Shown here: piece after piece, positions 1-12,000 of the stretch
How positions within the stretch are numbered: position 1 is the stretch's first letter
Layout of the letters: every line of letters begins with the position of its first letter
Origin: Saxidomus purpurata
Taxonomy: Eukaryota > Mollusca > Bivalvia > Venerida > Veneridae
NCBI GenBank assembly: GCA_022818135.1
Contig: JAFMSR010000019.1
Span: forward strand, 32,837,863 to 32,901,862
DNA: 64,000 bases
Reading direction: 5' to 3'
Made by a program: the position numbers and the translations under genes
The notes under the pieces: generated by a model
Database searches by the model: none
The model's input: only the letters and a program-made list of their open reading frames with translations
Told to the model about the DNA's origin: nothing

Positions 1-210
1 ACGTGCAGTGTGAAATGTTGCCTTTGTTTCGATAGGTCAACGTGATCTGTTGGATCTCAATCTTAAAGCCGCTCTTCTTGACAGATCAGACTTCATGGTG
101 CATGTATGACCCATTTAATTGCCTTAAGGCAATGAAATAAAGTAAAACTTCTGCATTTTATAGATAAAATATCACTTTCGTCTAATGTCGTCATCACCAT
201 CTAAACTTGT

Positions 211-430
211 ATAAAAGCTGTCCGTTCTCAAATGTTGATGAAAAAACAAAGTTCTTCAAACTGACTGAAAATAACATTTATCAGAACATGTAGTCAAATA
301 AAAAGGCTCCAGTATAAATTTCTGTAAAGTATATATGTATATTTGAAAGTATACGCTATTAAATGATAAAGCGTTACAAACGCTTTTAAATTCCAATATA
401 ACCATAATTATAGCGTAGCGGTGATATAAA
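211..430. mobile_element. Decayed copy of the TTAA-flanked MITE family
   Basis: The stretch begins with AGCTGTCCGTTCTCA, a mutated form of the family terminus AGCTGCTCGCTCTCAG seen at 25,997 and 34,970. It continues with family interior (CCAGTATAAATTTCTGTAAAG, TAGCGTAGCGGTG). The far terminus is missing or unrecognisable and there is no coding capacity. The rest of bases 1-830 is AT-rich with no gene I can support. Confidence 0.55.
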
Positions 431-829
431 CCAAACCCAACCAACCATTAAAGTACCAGGATACATGTATAAAGACCTATGGACGATCAGACACATATTT
501 TCATGATTGTCAAAAATAAACTATTAAAATGAAAATGTGAATAAAATATTTACATCTTAAAGTTTAAATAATGTATTTTTCTATTCAAAATTGTTTTCAT
601 GGCGAGATCTATTCGGCATTAACATTTTCCAAATAAAAACAAAACTTAATCTGGTGATCAAGTGGCCTACCTTCGATAGGCGGAGCTAAAATAATGTTAC
701 TATATAAAAAAATCATTCAACATGGCAACCGCGCATTTGCTATGACATCACCATCGCGCATGCGCAGTCCGTGATGCCAAACCGGCTCATATACTACTTT
801 TAACTTCAAGTTGAATAAAAGTTAGGCAT

Positions 830-1330
830 AACCCGCTGTAGCGATTACATCTAGCTCAAATGTGGAACAGACATAGCGTTTACAGAGTTATGATTTAAAA
901 TTAGACAAAACTCACTACATCGATTATAGAGCTATGATTTAAAGAAAGCCTGATTACATCTTAAAGCTATGATATAAAATGTGACCGATCACACTTCAGC
1001 AATTACGTATATAAAATTGGCTGAGCACACTTTAGCGATAACAGAGCTTTGGTATGAAAAATGACAGAACACATTCTAGCAATAACAGAGCTATGATGCA
1101 AAAACTCAGAAAATTGATTACAGAGCTGTGATATAAAGACAGCCTGAGCTATGATATGAAAAATGGCAGTACACATCCTAGCAATAACAGAGATATGATA
1201 TACTATTAGGCAGAACTAGCGATAACGGAGCTATGGTATAAAATTTGGCAAACACACTTTAGCGATTTCAAAGCTATGATATAACCTAAGGCTGAGCATA
1301 CTTTATCGTGTACAAAGCAGAGGAAACAAA
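830..1330. repeat. Degenerate minisatellite, unit about 45-60 bp
   Basis: About ten imperfect units share the core GCGATTACAGAGCTATGATATAAAA, quoted here only as consecutive motifs GCGATTACAGAGC and TATGATATAAAA, plus CACACTTTAGC. Units have diverged strongly, so the array is old. No open frame runs through it. The following 180 bases to 1,510 hold nothing recognisable. Confidence 0.65.
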
Positions 1331-1509
1331 CTATAGCGCTCATATAAATCAAATTTAAGTTAAGAGAGAACAGTTGGTAGCTCTCGCTATCACGCTATCA
1401 TAGCTTTGATTCAAAATTATACAAAAGAAACCGTCGCTCTTACGAAAAGCAGTCTGCATTTATTATTCATGAATTTTGAAAACATAAAATAAAAAACGTT
1501 GTTAAGCAA

Positions 1510-1765
1510 GTACCGGTCTCGTTTGCGTTTGCGTTCAGGTTCGTTTATACCGTTTCACCGGACCGTTCATCGTACCGATGACCGGAAAGAACCAGTAAGC
1601 GAATAGTTTCAATCAGTGTTTAGAAGATCTTCGGTCTGATTTGATGACTCCGCTCACAATTATTATCGTTAACCAGTGACAACAAAGGGCGCCATTTTAA
1701 AGATACAGCGGTAAAGGAATACGAAATTGAAAAATGGTGGTGAGTTGCCAGTTGGTTAAAACAAA
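1510..1765. mobile_element. Fragment related to the 1.55-kb TA-flanked transposon, inverted
   Basis: This block reads as the diverged reverse complement of about 5,220-5,455, the right-hand part of the transposon at 3,925-5,477. Shared landmarks are the runs of CGGTTCG/CGTTTGCGTTTGCG, AATCAGTGTTTAGAAG, GCGCCATTTTA and TGCCAGTTGGT. Neither terminal repeat is present, so it is a truncated second copy lying just beyond the 3' end of the intact PAN-Link gene. Confidence 0.6.
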
Positions 1766-1943
1766 CATTAGAAGATTATCACCCCACTCGTCATTTATCG
1801 TTCATACTCTATGAAAATCACATATTTTAGAAAGAGCGACAAATAACACTTCACCAAATGTCAGTGCAGATATACATTCTGTCAAATTTGTCTTTAACAT
1901 GGTAATATCTTATTCTTTAAACCCCACGGTTGAGTTCGAAGCA

Positions 1944-2993
1944 CTATTTCAGTTTACAGAAGACATCAGCTGTCGTCTTTTTACACTCCAAGTATCCTTC
2001 GGAAAACGTGTACCAACACCCAGCCCGGTAGCTTTGTAAAACCAAGCCATTGGTTCTGTCTGATATCCATGAACAAGTACAGTACTCAAAGCCCATGGAC
2101 CGAGCCTCCAGCAGGTCAGAAAGTGTGGCAATAGATGTACCATAGTCTTTACACTGCTGCACTGCCTGCTCGTATGTCATTGAATATGTTTGGTAGTTAC
2201 CGAGTGCGTGGAAAACTGAAAAGATTTTGATAATATTAACAGACATTCAACAGGATTAGTCAATTTACATAAAACCGCCTAGTTTTTACTATCATTTCGT
2301 ACCTTGCAATTCTTATCAAAAAATATTATGAAATAAAAAATATCAACATATAATTTAAAAACGTTTGACAGATTTTGATACATGTTTCCATTTAAAATAG
2401 GCAAACAATCATGATTTTCTGGTCTGCTGACCTATTCAATGTTTCCCTGTATATCTTAACATTTTTTGATAGGAAAATGATCCCAAAAAAACATTTACAG
2501 TCTTTAAGATTAAAAAAATGAAAATGAAAAAAAAAGAGAAAAAAAATCCACTCGGACCTACATTAAGTTTTGGCAAAAAGACAAGAAAGTCGCATATATT
2601 CTTTATCCCAAAACAAAAAAAAATGTTTTTGTTTAATTCATTTTTACCTGGATATTTCATTCGAGTCATCGTTCTCCATCCGGACGCATACTCTAACTTA
2701 AGCAGGATGCCTGGATTGGTCCCTAAATCATTAATCGTTTCATATTCTGACAGCAGACAATTGTCCGAAGATGATTTGAAGGAAGCGGATATACAACCCG
2801 GACGCATAGAACATTGAACTAAGCACTCCGCGTAACTAGCAGCTCTTATTTCATCTAAAACATATTCCGCTTTAAATTTGTAATTTATTCGAGCTTTGTA
2901 CTTGGTGTTTTCTGAAGCAAGATATGTTTTTATAATCAGAAATAACGTTAGTAACAGAAATTTTGTAAATCCCTGTCGACGCATATTTAACAT
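1944..2993 (-). CDS. Secreted PAN/apple + Link-domain protein, two exons
   Basis: Exon 1 is 2,993-2,648 and exon 2 is 2,215-1,944. The donor CCAG|GTAAAA and acceptor TTTTCAG|TT join in phase 1 to give 205 aa. Residues 1-26 are a signal peptide (core KFLLLTLFLIIK). Residues about 35-112 form a PAN/apple-like domain (Cys 57, 61, 67, 79; ECLVQC and PGCISASF motifs). Residues about 116-205 form a Link (Xlink) module: VFH start, TYEQA, C137, GTSIAT, C161, CSWISD, C182, DVFC202. Cys163 and Cys193 are an extra potential disulfide. PAN domains bind protein or carbohydrate; Link modules bind hyaluronan or related glycans in vertebrates. Extracellular glycan or matrix recognition is therefore inferred. 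ATG codons at residues 1 and 4 are both possible starts. UTRs are not defined. Confidence 0.8.
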
Positions 2994-3302
2994 ATGATTA
3001 AAAAATGCTCCTCTTTTGATAACGTTCGTTTTGTATCTGATTTGAATAACAGGTATTTATCGACAGTCCTGAAGTAAAACTTCAACATTTCCCAAGAGTT
3101 AATATACTAGCACTTTTTAAAAAAGTTAATTGAAAAAGTGTTGTGCCGTGACATCGTACCTTTGTTGTACAAATGTACATAAGTATGCTCTGAATTATTC
3201 ATGTTACGCGCTGTTAACAAATTGCGGTATTTCATGTTCAAAGCAGGGCATTCTTAATTATGTAAATGAAGTCAATTAACCTAACATTAACGGGTTTGTC
3301 CA

Positions 3303-3510
3303 TGTCTTTAAAGTTTGTCGCTCTCAGATGTTGGTGATAAAATAAAGTTCTTCAAACACTTTCTAAATGACATATTTGAGAAAGAATTGTTAAATAATAA
3401 TGTTCCAGTATAAATTCCTGTAAAGTATTATGTATATTTGAATTGTACGTTCAAAATAATAAAGCGTTCAAAACATTCCCTGATAAAAACGTCAATACGT
3501 TTTAACTCCG
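3303..3510. mobile_element. Decayed copy of the TTAA-flanked MITE family
   Basis: It begins TTTAAAGTTTGTCGCTCTCAG and continues with the same interior as the copies at 211 and 34,970 (AGTATAAATTCCTGTAAAG, AATAAAGCGTTC). One terminus is recognisable and the other is lost. It lies between the intact PAN-Link gene and its broken copy. Confidence 0.6.
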
Positions 3511-3629
3511 TAGGGAAAAAATAATCTCTTCAGTCGATAATGCCCTTTTCTAAAAAGAATAACTAAGCAAAAAGTTTGCAATGCGATAAAACTGAAAGGA
3601 ATGCACAAAAGAAAGGAATACAATAACCT

Positions 3630-6080
3630 TTACGTTGCATTTACGTTTACAATAAAGCCCATGGACCGAGCCTCCAGCAAGTCTGAAAGTATGGCAATGG
3701 CAGCTCCATAATTCATACACTTCGTCTCCGCTTGCTCATATGTCACTGAAAATTGTTGGAAGTATCCGAGTGCGTCGAAAACTGAAAAGAATTGGTTAAT
3801 TTGAAACAGAAAGTGAACAAGATTGAGCAATTAAATATAAATTATCTAGTTTTTACTATCATAAGGTACACGTACCTTATCATTTTTTGAAAAAGCATAA
3901 TGCAATGAAAAAGATAAAACATTACAGTACTGCCAACGGTAATTTTTACAACCGAACCGCAACCGGAACCATTTAGAACCGCTACCGGACTGGGAACGAA
4001 CCTGAGCGGACCGGACCGTTATAGAACCGTTACAATCGTTTGTAACCGTTCACCGCAGTTAAAAATAGCATTTAGAAACTGAACGAAACGTTACTGTGAA
4101 CGTTGCCATCAAGTGGTAATCGGTCGCGGGAAGTAACCAATCAGCATCTTAGAGTGTGTAACATGTATATGTAGCATCGGGTTTAAGAATCGATTTTAAG
4201 TGATTCTTTAATTTTACATATCTGCAGTAAATGTAACAATACTAATTCACGAACATAAGTATGCTAAACTTTGATACGATAAAAGTTAAATTCCGCACCT
4301 TCTACGTACTTGTTTAAAACAGAATTTAAGAAGGTAAACAGGTATTCAAAATCCTTGTATTTCGACTTGAACGTGCGTATTTTTAAAAAAATAACTGAAC
4401 GATTTTATATGACTAGTATACCCACGACAAGTATCTACCTTATGCACAAGGCACACAATTTATACAAAGCATACCTAATTTCTTGACCAGGGGCGGTATG
4501 CGCACCTACCCCTAATTTAGGACCGCATGCACTCAGTCGTTAAAAGGCGTAAACCTTTCAATTTCTTCTCCCCAGTTTCTACAATTACAACTACAGTACA
4601 CTACAATATAAATTCCAAGATTCATCATTAATTGACGCGTATGTCCATTGTTATTATTTAACAACAGTGGATCTTAATCAATGTCAATAAATTTTGAAAT
4701 ATTTAATTTAAAACTTGTTTCAAGTGTCTACGCTTTGATATTATTTAGGCATCTTTATCGTATGTAACAGGCATACATAATACAAGTACATTTTAAGATA
4801 TAACATTTATAACTTCTGCAACAATAATTACGGTTAAATGACTTGCTATGTATGTACAGGGATCCTATATAATTATTCCTGGTATATAGAACATTACTTT
4901 CCCCGCATACATGAAGCGATGACGATATCAGACGACAGTGACATTCAGGCGTAACAATCAAGTTTTATCACATTATAATTAGGTGGGAGAAGTCTGACCA
5001 GTCAAGCAGAGCGGATTTGAGATTTAGATCAAACAGCTTTCGCGGTGACTTATCGAAACTAACCAAGATGTCACACTGTATATTTTTTACATATAATTTG
5101 TAACGACATTTGCTATAAAGATTAAGGGCAACCTCAGTTCGCTTGAAGTCCTAATTTACAAAATACTTTTAAATAAGAATGACTAATGAGGTGGTAATCT
5201 GATTAGAGTTGTTTTATATATACCAACTGGCAATTCACCAATTTCTTTAGCGCTGTCTCTCTAAAATAGCGCCATTTCTTGTAACTCGTTAACTGTGAGT
5301 GAAGTCAGAAAATCAGATCGAAGAACCACTAAACACTGATTGAAACGGTTCTTAGCGGAACGGACCGGTGAACAGTAGAGGACCGGTTTAACTGAATTGG
5401 AGCGCAAACGCAAACGAACCGCAAAAGAAATGGAACCGAACCGCTTAAATGGGAAAAAAATTCCGTTGGCAGTACTGTATCATTTGTAAAACGATGTGCA
5501 GCTTTTGATACACGTTTAATTTCAAATAAGGCTACGAAAATTGTGTTTCTGGTTTCCAGACCTACTTTAATTTTTTACTGCCGACCTCAGACATTTTCAT
5601 AGTGATCAAAAAGATCAATTTAAAAGTGTTTTAGAGCAAAAAATGAAACAAAACCACCCTCAGAACTACATTATGTTTTGGCAAGGATAGCAGTTACTCG
5701 GATATATTATTTTGCCCAAAACAAAATGAGATTTTGATACTGAATTAATTATTATCGGGATATTTCATTTGAGTCATAGTTCTTCATCAGGACGCATACT
5801 CTAACTCAAGCGGGATGCATTGTCTTGTCCATAAATCATTAACCGTGTCATATGCCGACATCAGACAATTGTCCAAAGATGATTCTAAAGAAAGTGGAAA
5901 TACAACCCGGACGCATATAACATTGAACCGAACATTCTGCCTTACCCGTAGCTCTTATTTCTTCAAAAACATATTCTGCTTTCAATTTGTAATTTATTCG
6001 AGCTTTGTGATTGATGTTTCCTAAAGTAAAATATGTTTTTTCAATCAGAAATAACGTTAGTAACGGAAATTTCGTAAAAT
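3630..6080 (-). pseudogene. Broken tandem copy of the PAN-Link gene
   Basis: The Link exon (acceptor near 3,787 going down to about 3,650) keeps the acceptor and about 45 residues (TYEQA, SDLLEARSMGF). It then diverges and stops before the second Link cysteine, so more than half of the domain is gone. The PAN exon lies at about 6,080-5,755. It keeps the leader remnant and ECSVQC...PGCIS, but has a frameshift shortly after that motif, a further shift near the LELEYAS segment, and TGA where the intact copy has Gly after EYAS. The exon-1 donor has mutated from CCAGGTAAAA to CCCGATAATA. No intact start is seen. This is a non-functional duplicate whose intron is split by the transposon at 3,925-5,477. 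Confidence 0.75.
3925..5477. mobile_element. 1.55-kb non-autonomous TA-flanked DNA transposon
   Basis: The left end CAGTACTGCCAACGG is mirrored by CCGTTGGCAGTACTG at the right end. TA dinucleotides flank both ends (3,923-3,924 and 5,478-5,479). Both subterminal regions are rich in AACCG/CGGTT motifs. No transposase-length frame exists; the longest frame is 68 codons. The intact paralogous gene (around 2,350) shows the unfilled site, which supports a TA target duplication as in Tc1/mariner-type elements. The superfamily remains an inference. Confidence 0.75.
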
Positions 6081-6109
6081 CCTTTCCTCTTTAGGTTACG
6101 TGCGTTTCG

Positions 6110-7095
6110 TATAAGTTTTAAACAACGGGTATTAATCGATAATCCTGGATTCCCCAAGAGGAAAAAATGATATAAACAACTACTTAGAAACACAGCCTGC
6201 TATTATACATGTATTTTTGAGATAACAGGGTATGTTCTGCATTATTCATGTTTAGCTTTTAACAAATTGCGATATTTTATGTTCAAAACAAGTCATTCTT
6301 TATACTTAAGATTTGTCAATAAACCTAACATGAAGGATTGAAAATATGTAGATTATTTCAGAGCAATAGAGGGCTATGTGCATTTTTTTTATACCTTTAA
6401 GAAAATCAGCTTTAAAGTTAAAGATATAAATTAAAGATTTGATTATTTTATGAAATGATAGAGGTACATAGAGTATAATGATAGGTAAAATTATAAAGTT
6501 TAAACACGTGTTTTATGCCCTGATAAAGAATTTTGCGGTAAGCCCCCTTTTGCTCAAATATGATAGCTGTCAAATATCCCCTTGTTACTGTAAAATAAAT
6601 TTTAAAGACTTGTTTAAACGTGATCATAGGTTAAAAGATATTTGTATAGTTACTACGTATACAACGAACCCTTGGGGCCATTAATTATTTTTTTTATATC
6701 CGGAGTTTGTTATATCCATATAGCATTTTCATTTGAAATAAAGAAGGAAAAAACATCGGGTCCAGATATGTTTTTGTTAAATCCGAAATTTCGCTATATC
6801 CCGAGTCGTAATATACGGTGTTTACCGTATTGAAATGCTATGTCCTCGGAAATAGCATGCAAATTGTCATATAACAGTAATAGCGTTCATTTTGCCATAC
6901 TCCGGTTAAAATTCCATATTGAACCTTCCAGTTTTTGTTATTCAAACTAATTGTCATCACTGTTCATGTCAGGGTTTTCAATATCAGGTTCAGGCAAACT
7001 GGAAGTTTTTCTGGAAAAAGAGATGCCATTTTCGTTACAAGTAAATGTAAAAATTGAAAAACAAATTAAATGTCTTCCAACTCTCGTCGCGTTAC
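6110..7095. other. Gene-free stretch
   Basis: No gene is supported here. Apart from the dispersed repeat at 6,643-6,835 this is AT-rich sequence with only short chance frames. Confidence 0.5.
6643..6835. repeat. Dispersed repeat, ATATCCG family (1 of 4 in window)
   Basis: It carries the family hallmarks GTATACAACGAACCC, TATATCCGGAGTTTGTTATA and TATATCCCGAGTCG, ending TTTACCGTATTG. Related copies are at 11,777-11,935, 30,688-30,880 and 39,918-40,110. Repeated ATATCC/GGATAT words give it internal dyad symmetry. It is likely a small non-autonomous element; no target duplication was identified. Confidence 0.55.
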
Positions 7096-7099
7096 TGAC

Positions 7100-7647
7100 T
7101 TAAATCTCAATGAACGCATCTTTGTCAAAGTTATAGTTGCAAAACAAACTTTCAGACTCAGAATTTCTCATCTCAATCCATTTGATATCCAACCAATTAA
7201 CCTTTTCATTTGCAGTTGAGCTTTTCATGTCATTTCTGACAGACATCTTGCAAGCTTCTAAGTCATAAATATCATCAAACTTAAATGGGGTAACACCATT
7301 CGGATTTTTTCGCTTCGCCATTGCCACTATTGTATCCCATTGAGAAGGAACATATTCATTTGTGTTTCTATTTGCATGTTCTACTGCAGCACGCATATAA
7401 TCGCATTCCATCTTAGAATGGCCACGCACTAATATATTCAATATGCTTATTATTGAGCATTGCATACAAAAGCCCCAGTAACAAACTGGTTCCTGTTTTG
7501 GCCTCCACAAGTGTCCGAGTACAGTACTTCTTCTTTTACAGTATTTGGTAAAGAACTGATGTAAGTGATTAGGCATTTCCCTATGAAATGGCAAAACTTA
7601 TGAACAATGGTAGATATTTGTTTGAGTCTTGAAGATATGTAATTCAT
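7100..7647 (-). pseudogene. DUF7869-like protein fragment, frameshifted
   Basis: One frame (7,647 to about 7,455) reads LPNTVKEEVLYSDTCGGQNR; another (about 7,455-7,100) continues VRGHSKMECDYMRAAVEHA and ends EIRD-like at a stop. Together these match from memory the SDTCGGQN...GHSxMECD...H signature of a large family of uncharacterised invertebrate proteins (DUF7869 type, often repeated and probably transposon-associated). The switch of frame near 7,450-7,460, the absence of a leader or N-terminal part and the lack of flanking exons mark it as a dead fragment. A downstream shift inside an intron is a weaker alternative. Confidence 0.65.
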
Positions 7648-7770
7648 TCAATCTTGAAGTGGAAAACTTGTGAAGAATGATAGATATTTGTTCGGATCTT
7701 GAAGATATATAAACCATTAAATCTTGAAGTGGCAAACTTGTGAACAATGATAGATATTTGTTTGGTTTCC
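7585..7770. repeat. Short tandem repeat, about 80 bp x 2.3
   Basis: GGCAAAACTTATGAACAATG, TAGATATTTGTTTG and TCTTGAAGATAT recur three times at about 80-base spacing. The first unit overlaps the 5' end of the DUF7869-like fragment, so that frame's first residues are repeat sequence, not conserved protein. Confidence 0.6.
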
Positions 7771-9070
7771 TGTTAATGGCGAGATTAATATAATTACTCC
7801 TAATTCATAGACATTAAAGACGTTTTTGAAAAGCAAAGTCTGCAGGCGAGACACTCCAAAATATTTACATTGTAACTTTAAAAAACCTCAAGCAATTTTA
7901 TTTTGGCAAGTTCATGTATCATTACTTAGCCTAAAGGTTTAAGCTATACATTCCAGTCATCATCGGTAAATTCTGCGTTTAAAATCATGTTGCAGTACCG
8001 TAAACCATTCAATAATATATGTAAAGTTAATGGGTGGATAACACTTTATTACAGATAGCCTCTATGCAGATTATCATATTACGTTCATTGAACACAAACT
8101 TTATGTTTGGGGAACAAAACCTGCTAGATGTTTGAAGTGCCCGATAAAACAAGTCAAGTGTATATACTATGGTGGATAGGAAAGTGAATGATATTCTAAA
8201 AGGAGCACACATTAACATTATGTGATATGATAAGACACCATGTGCTTCTGTCGTTTGCATCTGATTACAAGCAAGCAAGTACTTATGTTGGCACAAAATG
8301 GTTTAAAGTCTCATTAACACTTAAGATACTCATAAACAGAGCCACTACTTATCATGTTGCCGAGATTTAAATGTCACAAACTATGTTAAAGTCCCATTAG
8401 CACTTTAAGATACACATGAATACAGATAATAATTTCACGGATATAAGAACGATAGTATTGTCTTCTCTTTAGTTTAAACAATATTGACCAATACAATTTC
8501 TATACCTTTTGTCGATTTTTCTCGAAACAGCGTCGTCAGAGTGCGTTTCTTTATTGGATTACTTTCTATAGTATTTGAACCGTAATTGGAGTGTGCCCTA
8601 CAACAACCATTGGAACTTTTTTTCATACGCTAATCAAAATAGTGCGATAAAATTTAGGTAAAATCTTCCTTACACTTTTTTCATGTACAATCAGTTTTTA
8701 ATTGATGTAAAACTATAGTTTTGACACTATTTCAAAACTAATTTGAATTAATATAATTTGGCAATGTCATTGAAAAATCTGTGCTATATGAACAGTATGA
8801 ACTCGCAATTTAAAATGCAACGTTAGGAATGTTTTTCGAATAAATAATGGTTTATTTCGCTGATAGGAAATCTTTCTTTGTTAGATACCACCTACAAGTG
8901 TTTTTATATCAGCAGTGCAAATGAGACTTTAACCTATTTTTACTGATGTGCTACATGTATAATATAACAAGACGTGATGATTTGAGATGTAAACACGTGC
9001 ATGTTTAAGAAAAAGTCTTTAAAACATTTTTTTCAAAATACATTTCACACTAAAAATGGGGTTTCGGCCA
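7770..9070. other. Intergenic stretch 3' of the symporter gene
   Basis: No gene is supported. The 3' UTR of the symporter gene occupies about 8,840-9,073. The rest is AT-rich with no recognisable element. Confidence 0.5.
8851..8856 (-). terminator. Probable polyadenylation signal of the symporter gene
   Basis: TTTATT on the plus strand reads AATAAA on the minus strand, about 220 nt after the symporter stop codon. It is the first such hexamer downstream of the stop, giving a compact 3' UTR. No transcript evidence is available. Confidence 0.5.
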
Positions 9071-9073
9071 GCA

Positions 9074-12000
9074 TTACTTGTCTATTTCATCATATTTAGG
9101 AGGGATTTCAGAATTAAGCGGATTGCAGAACGGTGGATATCCGTTGTCAGGCTGGTATATGACGTTGTCGTATACAAAATGCGGAGTGTTGGACTGTCGG
9201 TAGGTCAAACCGGAGACACCGCCTGGTAACGGTGAGTTGGCTTTTGGGGTAAGAGGTGTCTTTTTGTTGGCATCGGATTGTTCACGTATGACTCCATTTT
9301 CTACGACTATTTCTTGATCTCTGTCATGTTGTATATCCTGAAAGAATTTGAAGTTTGATGGTGATTACGAACTTAACTTTGAGGAAAACATCAATACTTG
9401 TTCTGGCCTGAGTTTGACTATACAAAACAATACGTTTTTGTGTTTTAATATTTGTGGTACTTTCCATACTTTTGTGAAGTTTTTCCGGTTGTTTTTGCTA
9501 ACAATGCTTTGAAAAAGTGTTGCCATTGTATATTTCAGTATTTGAGTTGTACTTAGTACTCTTTGTTACGGGTGTGGATTTGCCTGCTTGTTTGGGGGGG
9601 GGCTATGCTTGTCTTAATTATTCGATAGTTTTACTAAAAATATTTATACTGACTCACAATGTTCTCGGCTTTACCAGACCGTCAATCACACAAATACTTT
9701 GAAATGGACACCTTAAATTACATGCAATGACATGAATATTCTGGCTAGTATTTAAATAAATGATATTTTACTGAAATGACGGTAGTAACAAATCAAAGGA
9801 CTGAAAGTTCTGGAGGATCGATTGCCTCTGAACAACACAGTCTGCACACATACATATGTAAATATCAGGACAACATAGACTGTACACATACATGTGTGAA
9901 TATCAGGACAACCCTTGCACGAGTAAAGTTATAAACTGGAGACACAACTGTCCCCAAATTTTGACCTTTCACCATTTGTGTAAACTTCACTTTTGAGATA
10001 GGAACCCATGTGCTTACTTTATGTCATTCAGTGACTATGTTCAACTACCGTATGAAGTATTAAGCTGTGAAGCGTAACTGAGAAATGGATTTTCACAAAA
10101 CTGAACTGAAAATTCATGGTCATTTTAATGTCATTCAAAAGTTATGGCATATGCCCATAAGGTTGATTGTATTGTGCCAATTAATTCGGATTTAACGTCG
10201 AGCCAAACAGCTATGGTCATATTGCAACTTCCGGCTTTCATGGAGGAGGAAGACCCTGGGTGCCAACTCCCTGTACCAGAATTTGGGGGTCATTTAGAAA
10301 TTCCGAGGGTCATACCCTTTATTGTTAAAAAAAAATAAAAGGCATGACTATATGTTAAAGAAGTTTTATTCACTTTACTTCTGTAAAACTGCATGTTATA
10401 CATCACAAAATGGTGGATAATCAAAGGGTTGGCAAGACAACAGGTGTTTCACTTTGGATGCTTTCCATTTCTCGAAAGTCAAATTTGTCCACAAAGCGAA
10501 TTTGTCATAAGTGCATTCAACCAAAGACAATAAACTTGGATATTATTTGGCACACTTAAACCCCTTTAATAGTGACAGTCTGATCGAAATGACTACACAA
10601 TGATAATTAAAATCACTCAGAAAGACGTTTTTGTTTCCCCTATTAAGGTTCGTCGACCATCTCTTGTTGTGCGTCTACGATCTATGATGACGGTATCATA
10701 AGAATCAACACACACAAAAACGCAATGGTACAAAATGCAGGTCGATCCGAAATCAGACGACAACGACGACGGAATAGGGTCAAAATTAGACATATCCCAT
10801 ACCGGAAGCGTATTTTATCAACAATTTATCTTGCATTTCGAAGCGTTTTGAGAGGTTTTGAAATGTTGTTTTTGTAGTAATTTGATCATACACATTTTAA
10901 TTGCGTCATAGAAGACGCTCTTTGCTATTTCTGTTGCGTCATTGACAAAATGAGTGCGTCAAAACCACAGAAAACGCGCTCTCGCGGAAACACTGAGTTT
11001 AGTGTATTTCTCATGTCACATCGGTCTGACGATAAAGACCGCGTAGGAAAATAGTTCTATACAAAACAGATACCTCGTTGATTTAAGTTACAAAGTATAA
11101 AATAAAAAGCAATATAATATTATGCTATTCTGAAATGTTTTGATATTATTTAGATCTGTTACTATATAATTTTTAAAACAGAGGACAGCATATTTCGTAA
11201 CAACGGAATATATGTAACTACTTGTTTGTATGTAAAGAGTTCGGCCGTAAGGAAGCTATACTCTGTTAACTTTGGATCCGACTGAATAAATCAATCGATC
11301 CAAAAAGCACTCTATTTCAGTGCTTTGGTTTATCAAAAATATAAAATATACTTAACAACTTTAAAAACGTAACTAAGGATTTGATTGATATTTTGTTGTA
11401 ATTGCAAGTTAGAATACTTTGCCTTTTGCCGTTTATTCAACAACTTCACTACAATATTCAAGCATAATTTCGTTTGTAAACGTCAACAATTTTGCATATG
11501 ATGAGATAAATCCAATGCCCAATATCAATTAATTACTGCAAAGCTTTCGTTTTTAAAGTTGTTTAGTATTATATCTTCCTTGTACTGTTGTACTGTTAGA
11601 ATGACAATAGAAAAAAAACATACCGCCGGGTCTTGGAACTCATACCCACATCGGCAAGGTTTTCTCCATCGGCCTGGTAGGTAACAGAACAAACGGTCGA
11701 AGAAAGGTATTAGATACTTTGGATCGATCTCTTCCTGGGGAAGAAGTGGTGCTAGAAAAACAATACAGTGAACTATACTTATATAACGAACCCCATTGAG
11801 CCACTTACATATATTTCTTTCATACATAGTTTATAAAACGTTTTCATATTTAGATTCGAGTCCAGAACTTGTTTTCCTTATATCCGATAATTCGTTATAT
11901 CCGAAATCGTTATATACTGAATTTACTGTTGTGATGACTTCATTTTTTAATGTCGTATTTTTTTCCGTGTTTTGGTTTTGTGATTTAACAACTTATTATT

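Noticed and set aside
2518..2817. 99-codon plus-strand gene
   Set aside because: It is the antisense shadow of the PAN exon, with a lysine-rich run from an A-rich intron stretch.
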